NCBI GenBank assembly: GCA_016762995.1
Contig: JAESUT010000065.1
Location: 9,181-22,403, forward strand
Reading direction: 5' to 3'
Length of the DNA stretch: 13,223 bases
Origin: Gammaproteobacteria bacterium
GTDB taxonomy: Bacteria > Pseudomonadota > Gammaproteobacteria > Pseudomonadales > Pseudohongiellaceae
Every line of letters begins with the position of its first letter. Position 1 is the stretch's first letter. Below the pieces are notes generated by a model. That model was not told the DNA's origin. It made no database searches and was given only the letters and a program-made list of their open reading frames with translations. Of the stretch, positions 7,102-13,223 are shown piece after piece. The position numbers and the translations under genes are program-made.

Positions 7102-8088
7102 CTAACGCGTCACCGTAACGTTGACATTCTGGTAGGTAAATAGAGATCCGTCGCTAGCGATACCACGCAAAACATACTCGCCAGGCTGATCAAAGACGAC
7201 CTCCGCTGTCCAGCGGCCGTCTTCAGGCGGCTGAGGAATCCCAAACGGCGGTGACCACGGTGAGTTCGCGTACATTCGGGTATCGGTATAGGTCTTAAAC
7301 TGGGTTGGCTCAAAATGCGCCTGCGCCGCTGGCCCTCGATACACCGTCCAAGAGAAACGCAGGCCCGGCCCACTAATCGCCACAATCGAAGATGGCGGTC
7401 GATACAGCTGATCAATTCCCTGACGTTGAGGCCGGTCGCGACGCGCCGGCAGATTATCAGGATCACTAGCTCTTACCGCTAAGCTAAGCGGCTCCCCCAC
7501 ACGTGCGGAGCGAAAACTTTCTCCCTCGACACGCAGCTGGGGAGGAATATTCGTTCTCAGCGAATCGCTAAGGCTGCCATAGTTACCACCCACCTCGGTC
7601 GAGATTACCTGGGCGTCGATTTGATAGTCAGGTTTTAGCGTGCCGTAGGCACGATTAGTCTGACCTTGAGTCCTTAACGTCCACACCAGCTCATTCTCAG
7701 CAAAATCTGCGGGCACGTCGATGGTGAATAGAAAGGGGTTACGCCTAGGATAGAAGTGGGTCGGTTGTCCCCTATCCGCCGTAGCAAAATCAAAATCACC
7801 CTGACTTAGGTCGTCTAATTCGCCAGGCGCCACTGAAGAGAAATAATTCTCAGAGCTAATGGGTATATCAAATTGCTGTTCCCAGTTAGTATTCATGTAG
7901 CCAAAGAACATCTTGAATGTCCCGTCTTCGTTTGGCCACCACCCCTCGAATGCGGGCGAAGTAATCTGGCCGCGCAGCTGCATAAATCGAGTCTGAGCAT
8001 GCACAGACTGACCTACTAGCAAGGGAACGAGCAATGCCATGAGCAGTGAAGTGTTAAGCCATGAAAATTTAGTTTTTACTGTACTCAT
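7102..8088 (-). CDS. Secreted protein of unknown function with C-terminal Ig-like region
   Basis: A 328-residue protein with a clear signal peptide (about 1-31, LVGQSVHAQ cleavage region). I do not recognise a named family. The N-terminal part (about 32-165) contains MQLRGQITSPAFEGWWPNED and FGYMNTNWEQQFDIP, and reads as a beta-rich domain. From about 178 (IPPQLRVEGESF) to the end it looks Ig-like or PKD-like: RVGEPLSLAVRASDPDNLP early and FDQPGEYVLRGIASDG near the end. There is no haem or copper motif. It directly follows the cytochrome c/copper monooxygenase gene; a GTG at 8091 overlaps that gene's TAG by one base, and ATG 8088 is 2 bp beyond it, with AAGGA upstream of both. This coupling suggests a partner or assembly subunit of that enzyme. 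The GTG start would add one residue. Confidence 0.88.
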   Translation of the reverse strand: MSTVKTKFSWLNTSLLMALLVPLLVGQSVHAQTRFMQLRGQITSPAFEGWWPNEDGTFKMFFGYMNTNWEQQFDIPISSENYFSSVAPGELDDLSQGDFDFATADRGQPTHFYPRRNPFLFTIDVPADFAENELVWTLRTQGQTNRAYGTLKPDYQIDAQVISTEVGGNYGSLSDSLRTNIPPQLRVEGESFRSARVGEPLSLAVRASDPDNLPARRDRPQRQGIDQLYRPPSSIVAISGPGLRFSWTVYRGPAAQAHFEPTQFKTYTDTRMYANSPWSPPFGIPQPPEDGRWTAEVVFDQPGEYVLRGIASDGSLFTYQNVNVTVTR

Positions 8089-8090
8089 CA

Positions 8091-9557
8091 CTAGTCGTTT
8101 CCTTGTACTAACGAAGGTTCCATCGGTTCAGGCGCCCAACACAGGGGACAGCCGACATCGTAGTCGTTTCGATCCTTCATATTAGCTCGCCTTGTCGCCA
8201 TCTCTGCCTGAAACTGCTCTTCGGTAAGCGACACGGAGTAGCCGAGATCAATAAACATATTTGAAACCGAACGACGCCCTCCACCTGCCCAGTTTCGAGC
8301 ATCAGCCAAATTTGGATTCGCTGCAGTCGTGTCCAGGAAGCCTATAGTGTGCAATATGGTACCTTTTGGAAGAAGTGGCGCCCAATCATCCTCATAGACA
8401 TATTGCTTTACCCAGTTGTGGTCATATCCAACACAGTTCAGCGTGAATTGGTTGTGCCCCCATATTGCTTCCAGGCACATGCGCACTCCCGGTGCATGCA
8501 GATGCGGCTCGAAGGCGATAATCTTAGTGTGTTCTTGCAGCACCACATAGTTGTGGAATTCCTGATTCGCCTTGTTCGGCACTACATCGATGTCGATTCC
8601 ATTTCCTGTGCGCGGACCCCGACGACTGTACTCGGGCTCGTAGCCTACCGGAAAGAACTTGATACCAAATTCAACATAGGCCGATGTTTCACGCCCATTG
8701 GAATGCATGTGTGTGGCACCGAGGTGCAACGCCGAATTTGCAGGAAGCAAGCGACCGGCTTTCTCTGGAAAGATGTCCGCATTGCGGCCAACCTCATGAA
8801 TAGGCCAGTTAACCACATCGCCGACGACCTCAGACCCATCCTCACTTAGAGCACCGCTGCTATAAGTCATGTGATGAACGATATAACGACCGCCAACGGT
8901 GCCGGTCACCCCATCGGCGGGAATGTCATTAACTTCGCGAACCTGTATGGCGGAAACATAGCGATCTTCGGTTAAACCGGTAGGCACCAGACCAATATCG
9001 CCCCACCAGTCTGGACCCACAGCAGGGCGAGAAAAATCACGGGAGCGCAAGATTAGATCCGGCTCGCCAATTGTCCAGTCATTGCCGCTTTCGAACTCTA
9101 GAAGAGGCGGCTCATCTTCTGGGTTACCACGCGGAGCACCATTGTCCGCCCAGGCTTGAATCATCGCTAACTCGACATTCGATAGCGAGTAGTCGTCTTT
9201 CATACGTGTTATGCCAATGTGCTTCTCTAGGAAGTAAGGAGGCATAGCTCCCATGCGGTCTCGTATTGCCGTGCGGTACTTAATCACCGGAGCCCAGGGG
9301 CGCACCTCATCGTAAGTCATTAACACCATCGGCCCGCCGCCACCGGGGCGATGACAACTCTGACAGCTACGCTGCAGGATTGGCGCAATATGATCAGCGA
9401 ATGTCACCGACTCGGGGTCTATGCCAAAATCAGCCGAGTCATAGTAATGAGGCTGGTGATTCGCCACGCTCGCATCATGTGCCTGCGCAGTGAGGGAAGA
9501 TGAAAGTAGTAATGCGATTAGAGATGAAACGAATACGAGAAGGCGCTTGGCGATCAT
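8091..9557 (-). CDS. Cytochrome c / copper type II (PHM-like) monooxygenase fusion protein
   Basis: A 488-residue exported protein (signal peptide about 1-26, ending TAQA). The N-terminal haem c domain (about 50-145) has CQSCH at 65-69 and a likely axial Met at 105 (GAMPPY). The C-terminal part (about 160-460) resembles copper type II, ascorbate-dependent monooxygenases. Copper-ligand candidates are H228-H229 (IVHHMTY) and H283 or H285 (GATHMHSNG) for one site, and H352 and H354 (EPHLHAPG) plus M434 (VSNMFID) for the other. This is the HH...H / HxH...M pattern of peptidylglycine hydroxylating monooxygenase and dopamine beta-monooxygenase. A final CPLC lies at 470-473. The haem may replace ascorbate as electron donor. 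ATG 9557 has AAGGGA about 9 bases upstream. It lies 186 bp after the PQQ enzyme and is coupled to the Ig-like protein gene. Confidence 0.87.
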   Translation of the reverse strand: MIAKRLLVFVSSLIALLLSSSLTAQAHDASVANHQPHYYDSADFGIDPESVTFADHIAPILQRSCQSCHRPGGGGPMVLMTYDEVRPWAPVIKYRTAIRDRMGAMPPYFLEKHIGITRMKDDYSLSNVELAMIQAWADNGAPRGNPEDEPPLLEFESGNDWTIGEPDLILRSRDFSRPAVGPDWWGDIGLVPTGLTEDRYVSAIQVREVNDIPADGVTGTVGGRYIVHHMTYSSGALSEDGSEVVGDVVNWPIHEVGRNADIFPEKAGRLLPANSALHLGATHMHSNGRETSAYVEFGIKFFPVGYEPEYSRRGPRTGNGIDIDVVPNKANQEFHNYVVLQEHTKIIAFEPHLHAPGVRMCLEAIWGHNQFTLNCVGYDHNWVKQYVYEDDWAPLLPKGTILHTIGFLDTTAANPNLADARNWAGGGRRSVSNMFIDLGYSVSLTEEQFQAEMATRRANMKDRNDYDVGCPLCWAPEPMEPSLVQGND

Positions 9558-9743
9558 GTCAGTTTTCCCTTGTTTACGCCTTAGCCGAAGCCTCGGGCAT
9601 ATGCTTAGTGATGGTTGTTTCTGCGTAGGGCATCGCCTTAAATGAAGCTACAAGCCCATGTATAGCCGATCAGGATAAAATCTCTGGAACGAAAAGTCCA
9701 CGAAATTGGCCCGTCATACGAAGTGGAAAATACGAGGCCACTC

Positions 9744-11393
9744 TCACTCTGGAAGCGCAAACGCAGTAAGCGTCGTTCCGGAGGGAATCAGTACATATTG
9801 GCGGCCATCGAGGATATGAGTCATTGCCCCTGCTCCCCAGATACGTGAGCCGGTCTGATAGTGCCAGAGGTTCTCTCCGCTCTCCGCGTCGAAGGCCATA
9901 AAGTTGCCCTCATGATCCCCCGCAAACACCAGCCCTGCAGCTGTGCTCAACACCCCCCCAAAAGTCGGTGACGGATAGGTGAACTCCCAACGTAATTCGC
10001 CAGTTTGCACATCGAGTGCACGCAGAGCACCGGAACCTTGTTCAGCATCTATAAACACGACACCACCGAAGGAGGCCTGACCGGGCACTAGACTCGGTTC
10101 TTCCGGAACAAAAGTTGCGCAGGTTTCACGCGCCGTAAGGTAGAACAATCCTAGCTCAGGATAGAATGAAGGCGGCATGAAATTGGTGCTGCCCCAGGGA
10201 TCAGGCACGCAGCCCTTACTCCCGTCGTTCAACACTATCGGCCTGCCATTCTCGCCTATTTCCCGCGCCCAAGTCGTTGCCGTAAAGGGCTTGCCCAACA
10301 AGAATTCGCCAGACACCCGATCAAGCACATAGAAGAAGCCATTACGATTACCGACCATTACCACTTTGCGCGATTCACCCTGCCACTGGATATCCGCCAG
10401 TACCGGCATATGATTGGAGTCCCAATCGTTCAAATCGTGAGGCGTAAACTGGTAATGCCACTGCAACTCGCCAGTATCCGCATCTAGCGCCACTAGTGAG
10501 TTCGAATACAGATTGTCTCCTGGTCGGCTAGCGCCGTAATAATCCGGATTGGGATTGCCCACACCCCAGTAGATTAGGTTGAGCTCGGGATCAAAGCTCC
10601 CGTTCATCCAAGTGCCACCGCCACCCTTCGCCAGAATCTCCGGATCATCTGGCCAAGTCTCACTGCCGGGTTCGCCAGGCCCTGGTATCGTATTAAAGCG
10701 CCACAGCCGTTCGCCCGTAACTGGATCATAGGCATCGATAAAGCCGCGAGTCGCATACTCGCCGCCAGATACACCGGTGATGACCATGCCATCGATTACC
10801 AATGGGGCGCCGGTTGACGCATAACCAACTCGGTAGTCGGCTAGCTCAACATCCCAAAGGATGTCGCCGTTACGCCTATCGAACGCCAGCAAATGTGCGT
10901 CAAGCGTCGCCATGAACAGCCTGTTGCCAAGCATCCCGAAGCCTCTGTTAACCGGTGCGCTAGCACCATAGGTCAAATCATCGGGAAGATTGCGCCGATA
11001 CTGCCAGAAGCGGCGCCCTGTTTTTGCATCGATCGCCCAAGCGTAGTTATTCGAACCGGTTACATAGAGCACGCCATCGTCAACCAAGGGTGTCGTTTCG
11101 AAGCCCCGACCTCGAGTTGTGGTGCCTGTCTGAAAAGTCCAAACCGGCCGCAGCAAGGCAACATTCTCTGTGTTTATTTGCGTTAAGGGACTGTGCCGCC
11201 TGCCACTGTAGTCACCCGAATAAGTTAGCCATCGAGAAGGGTCAGAAAAACCCTGTAAGATATCTTCGTAAGCTGGCCCCGAGTCATCTTGTGCCAGTGC
11301 AGCCAAGGCAGGAAAAAAGACGGCAATCACTACAAACGATGAATTTTTGACCAATCTTCTAAGAATTTGAGGACAAGCTGGAAATTGCTTCAT
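9744..11393 (-). CDS. PQQ-dependent alcohol dehydrogenase-like protein (eight-bladed propeller, no haem domain)
   Basis: Periplasmic quinoprotein of the methanol/ethanol dehydrogenase family, 549 residues including a signal peptide (about 1-34). It oxidises alcohols or aldehydes with PQQ and passes electrons to a cytochrome. Propeller tryptophan-docking motifs recur (AKTGRRFWQY, ADTGELQWHY, VQTGELRWEF, AESGENLWHY). Cofactor-site candidates are E212 (GGEYATRGFIDAYD), W262 (GGTWMNGSFDPE), N280 (GVGNPNPD), the probable catalytic base D325 (NDWDSN) and the NRNGFFYVLDR block (349-359). Position 327 is Asn rather than Asp, so there is no lanthanide signature; calcium is expected. The vicinal Cys-Cys seen near VNRG in many relatives is replaced by GAS (143-145). 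There is no C-terminal CxxCH, so the adjacent di-haem cytochrome, 14 bp upstream, is the likely acceptor. ATG 11393 follows CAGG. The substrate is unknown. Confidence 0.92.
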   Translation of the reverse strand: MKQFPACPQILRRLVKNSSFVVIAVFFPALAALAQDDSGPAYEDILQGFSDPSRWLTYSGDYSGRRHSPLTQINTENVALLRPVWTFQTGTTTRGRGFETTPLVDDGVLYVTGSNNYAWAIDAKTGRRFWQYRRNLPDDLTYGASAPVNRGFGMLGNRLFMATLDAHLLAFDRRNGDILWDVELADYRVGYASTGAPLVIDGMVITGVSGGEYATRGFIDAYDPVTGERLWRFNTIPGPGEPGSETWPDDPEILAKGGGGTWMNGSFDPELNLIYWGVGNPNPDYYGASRPGDNLYSNSLVALDADTGELQWHYQFTPHDLNDWDSNHMPVLADIQWQGESRKVVMVGNRNGFFYVLDRVSGEFLLGKPFTATTWAREIGENGRPIVLNDGSKGCVPDPWGSTNFMPPSFYPELGLFYLTARETCATFVPEEPSLVPGQASFGGVVFIDAEQGSGALRALDVQTGELRWEFTYPSPTFGGVLSTAAGLVFAGDHEGNFMAFDAESGENLWHYQTGSRIWGAGAMTHILDGRQYVLIPSGTTLTAFALPE

Positions 11394-11407
11394 TTATACC
11401 TGCGACA

Positions 11408-12220
11408 TCAGCGCTGTTGATTAAGAAAACTTAAAATATCGTCGAGCTGCGACTCACTCAATTGCCCTTCAAGAAAAGCTGGCATAAGTGAATCTATATC
11501 TCGATCTGAAGAGAGCAGCTCAGATTTTGCAAAGCCTCGCAGCCTCTGACTACTATCCAATATCTGGATCGAGAAGGCATCCTCACCTTTGATTATGCCG
11601 CTCACATTAGGGGCATTGGCCGTGCTCAGAATGATTGGTTTATAGCCGCGACCGATGCTGGAACTTGGCTCACGCACCGAGCTGCGAAGCGCCGCCTGCG
11701 AGCGCCTCTGGGTGATACGCTGTAAATTTGGCCCTAGACTGCCACCACTATTACCAAGGCGGTGGCATTCGATGCAATGCGTGGTGAACAGCCGAGCGCC
11801 ATTTTCAGAGTCTCCGGTAAATTCTCCAGTGGACCCAGAAACCGCCACGCTGCGCAGGTAGCTCACCAACATCCAAATTTCAGTGTCGGGAAAGTCATGC
11901 GCCGGCATGATGCTGCCAGGGATGCCTTCTTGTATGCGTGTAAACACTCGATTCTCGGTCATTCCCGGCTGCGTCCACATCATTGTTAAGTCGGGTGCAT
12001 CAATGCTGCTAATACCCTTCGCATCAGCTCCATGGCAGGTCGCACACTGTGCGCGAAAAATCACGCCACCGGCTAGTGCAGCTCTAGAATTGGAAGCTAG
12101 GGGATTGGTTTGCTGCGCCGACGCTGTCGGTACAATCAAAAATACAGCGAAAACAGCAAAGAACAGGGCTGGCTGCAGCAGGCTTATTCGACCTTGATAG
12201 GGAATTGATTCTGTAAGCAT
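11408..12220 (-). CDS. Di-haem cytochrome c, probable electron acceptor of the PQQ dehydrogenase
   Basis: A 270-residue exported protein (hydrophobic signal about 15-35, ending TASAQ) with two haem c domains. The first has CATCH at 59-63 and a likely axial Met in SIMPAHD (105); the second has CIECH at 149-153 and Met in SLMPAF (246). The second domain carries a long insertion (GRGYKPIILSTANAPNVSGI, then KGEDAFSIQILDSS), a form seen in cytochromes linked to sugar and alcohol oxidation. It is the first gene of the minus-strand set, and the PQQ enzyme follows after 14 bp, so the two are surely co-transcribed. ATG 12220 is preferred, with AAGAAG just upstream; a GTG directly before it would add one residue. 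Electrons would flow on to the respiratory chain. Confidence 0.93.
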   Translation of the reverse strand: MLTESIPYQGRISLLQPALFFAVFAVFLIVPTASAQQTNPLASNSRAALAGGVIFRAQCATCHGADAKGISSIDAPDLTMMWTQPGMTENRVFTRIQEGIPGSIMPAHDFPDTEIWMLVSYLRSVAVSGSTGEFTGDSENGARLFTTHCIECHRLGNSGGSLGPNLQRITQRRSQAALRSSVREPSSSIGRGYKPIILSTANAPNVSGIIKGEDAFSIQILDSSQRLRGFAKSELLSSDRDIDSLMPAFLEGQLSESQLDDILSFLNQQR

Positions 12221-12333
12221 CACACTTCTTATTATTTTATTATGTGAATTTTTTGTAACTAAGTGAAGAGAGTAAAACTCTGTTCAGTAGGCAGAGTAAC
12301 ACCATCTATCGCGGCCGACCATCCATGGATTTA

Positions 12334-12360
12334 TTGACATTGATGAGGCGTTGGTTAACT
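12334..12360 (+). promoter_or_regulatory. Candidate sigma70-type promoter for the cupin gene
   Basis: A perfect TTGACA (12334-12339) is followed, after 15 bases, by TTAACT (12355-12360), a poor -10 match. It lies in the 178-bp divergent region between the cytochrome and cupin genes and points towards the cupin gene. The weak -10 and short spacer leave this uncertain. Confidence 0.3.
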
Positions 12361-12398
12361 CTAGACCCGCTGAGATCTAAATTAATTTGGAGAGAGAA

Positions 12399-12860
12399 AT
12401 GGGTCAGAACAACGAAAAACAGAAGAAGACTTCAACCCTGCAAATAGTAACCTCGGTCTGCGCCGCACTTGCGCTTGGCTGGGTGGTCCTTGGTACACAG
12501 GCCAACTTAACGTCTGCACAGCAAAGTAATTTCATGGGCGGATCGCCCAGAGTCGAAGACAGCGATGCGATAAACACACTGCGTCTGGTCTTCCCCGCCG
12601 GAGTGCGCTCCAATTGGCACAGCCATTCTTGGGGCCAACTGCTCATGGTTGAGGAAGGCCGCGGCCTGACGCAAGACCGTGGCGGCCCGCTGCTTGAGAT
12701 GCACCCTGGCGAGCCATGGTGGACACCGTCTGGCAGAGAACACTGGCACGGCGCGCATCCCGACGAAGATGTACTACAACTTACCATCTACCAAGGCGAG
12801 GTGAATTGGCTGGAAGGTGTGACTGACTCGGTTTATAACGCCACGCCAAGGCGCCCCTGA
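12399..12860 (+). CDS. Membrane-anchored or exported cupin protein, (R)-mandelonitrile lyase-like
   Basis: A 153-residue small cupin with a basic N-terminus and a hydrophobic segment (about 14-34) that acts as signal peptide or anchor. The single cupin domain (about 50-140) resembles the metal-dependent cupin hydroxynitrile lyases and their uncharacterised relatives. Motif 1 is NWHSHSWGQ with metal-ligand candidates H74, H76 and Q80; LEMHPGEPWWTPSGREHWHGA supplies H115 or H117. All four ligand positions are present, so a bound Mn, Fe or Zn is expected. Most homologues have no proven function, so cyanohydrin chemistry is only one possibility. ATG 12399 is chosen because GGAGAGAG stands just upstream; an in-frame TTG at 12387 would absorb that site. 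It is divergent from the cytochrome/PQQ operon and is followed by a terminator at 12893. Confidence 0.88.
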   Translation: MGQNNEKQKKTSTLQIVTSVCAALALGWVVLGTQANLTSAQQSNFMGGSPRVEDSDAINTLRLVFPAGVRSNWHSHSWGQLLMVEEGRGLTQDRGGPLLEMHPGEPWWTPSGREHWHGAHPDEDVLQLTIYQGEVNWLEGVTDSVYNATPRRP

Positions 12861-12892
12861 TCGCAATTCTCTAAGATCAGAGTTAGCAGTCT

Positions 12893-12930
12893 AATGGGTG
12901 TTCCTCTTTTATCGGACCACCCATTTTTAT
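12893..12930 (+). terminator. Rho-independent terminator after the cupin gene
   Basis: Stem aatgggtg (12893-12900) pairs with cacccatt (12918-12925); after one mismatch, tcc/gga adds three more pairs, and the loop is tcttttatc. A run of five T (12924-12928) follows directly. It lies 32 bp after the cupin stop, so the cupin gene is probably monocistronic. Confidence 0.85.
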
Positions 12931-13037
12931 GTCGCTTCCTCTCACTGTTTCAAGCCATTGCCAACGGCCTCCCTCAACAAAGGAAGCAACTAGTCTCGTT
13001 GCCGGTTTACTCTCTTAGGATAAGGGTCATATACTCA

Positions 13038-13062
13038 AACTAGCGAGCATATCTCGCTAGTT
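13038..13062. promoter_or_regulatory. Perfect inverted repeat upstream of the lipoprotein gene
   Basis: Arms aactagcgag (13038-13047) and ctcgctagtt (13053-13062) are separated by catat. The 10-bp dyad lies 48 bp before the lipoprotein ATG and has no T tract after it on the plus strand, so an operator or leader hairpin is more likely than a terminator. Which protein binds, if any, is not visible. Confidence 0.5.
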
Positions 13063-13110
13063 ACTGAATTCCATGCCATGGGGGGATGGGAGTAGAAGCA
13101 AGGGAGTTAC

Positions 13111-13223
13111 ATGAATTATTCAACACGAAGGATTTTCTCGATTGCCTGTGCCAGCGTACTACTCGCCAGCTGTGGCAGTGAAGAACCCACCATGCCGGAA
13201 CTCAGCTTCGAGGAGGCTCTGCA
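13111..13223 (+). CDS. Lipoprotein of unknown function, partial (3' end beyond right edge)
   Basis: Only the first 37 codons are in the window. They encode a lipoprotein signal peptide: basic MNYSTRR, a hydrophobic stretch, and the lipobox LLASCGS with the expected lipidated cysteine at residue 21. The following residues (EEPTMPELSFEEAL) are an acidic linker and tell nothing about function. ATG 13111 has a strong AAGGGAG 4 bases upstream. The gene stands after the cupin terminator and an inverted repeat, so it is probably transcribed from its own promoter. Confidence 0.82.
   Translation, partial: MNYSTRRIFSIACASVLLASCGSEEPTMPELSFEEAL

Noticed and set aside
8349..8849. Plus-strand open frame of 166 codons opposite the copper monooxygenase gene
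   Set aside because: It lies wholly antisense to a gene with clear haem and copper motifs, has no ribosome site of note and resembles no family.
9558..9743. Promoter or terminator between the PQQ enzyme and copper monooxygenase genes
   Set aside because: No -35/-10 pair of good match and no stable hairpin with a T tract was found; the genes may be co-transcribed or not.
10400..10430. Lanthanide-type (XoxF-like) metal site in the PQQ enzyme
   Set aside because: The residue two after the catalytic Asp is Asn (DWDSN), not the extra Asp that marks lanthanide enzymes.
12404..12787. Minus-strand open frame opposite the cupin gene
   Set aside because: The plus frame has an intact cupin motif set and a good ribosome site; the antisense frame has low-complexity Ser/Cys/Pro content.

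Overview
The window (about 50% GC, dense, mostly one strand) looks like a chromosomal segment of an environmental, probably marine, gammaproteobacterium. The basis is family resemblance (Tas-type aldo-keto reductase, NagK-type FAH hydrolase, PQQ dehydrogenase with a separate di-haem cytochrome c) and the high number of exported proteins. No rRNA, tRNA, IS element, integrase or CRISPR array was seen, so the taxonomic placement is only an inference.

Layout. Eleven genes lie on the minus strand, so transcription runs from about 12220 leftwards off the left edge. In order they are: di-haem cytochrome c, PQQ-dependent alcohol dehydrogenase-like protein, cytochrome c/copper type II monooxygenase fusion, secreted Ig-like protein of unknown function, NHL six-bladed propeller resembling peptidyl-hydroxyglycine alpha-amidating lyase, rhodanese-domain protein, Tat-exported double-VOC protein, Tas-like aldo-keto reductase, secreted NUC1-fold protein that has lost its catalytic residues, fumarylpyruvate hydrolase-like protein, and an SLC13-type permease with RCK_C domains (cut by the left edge). 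A 12-bp-stem hairpin at 6994-7022 probably ends the first transcription block. Two plus-strand genes lie to the right: a membrane-anchored cupin divergent from the cytochrome gene, followed by a terminator, and the start of a lipoprotein gene cut by the right edge.

How the genes may work together (inference). The first block looks like a periplasmic oxidation module. The PQQ enzyme has no haem domain of its own and sits 14 bp after a di-haem cytochrome that could take its electrons. The next gene fuses a haem c domain to a copper monooxygenase of the peptidylglycine alpha-hydroxylating monooxygenase (PHM) type, and shortly downstream is a propeller resembling the PHM partner lyase (PAL). The leftward genes could handle the products: exported VOC protein, NADPH-dependent AKR, permease, and cytosolic FAH hydrolase of the gentisate-pathway type. 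The substrate cannot be read from the sequence.

The observations most worth following are the split PHM/PAL-like pair with a cytochrome-fed copper enzyme, the conserved but active-site-dead NUC1 protein, and the VOC protein in which each half ends in the same CGGxGxxGDxC motif.
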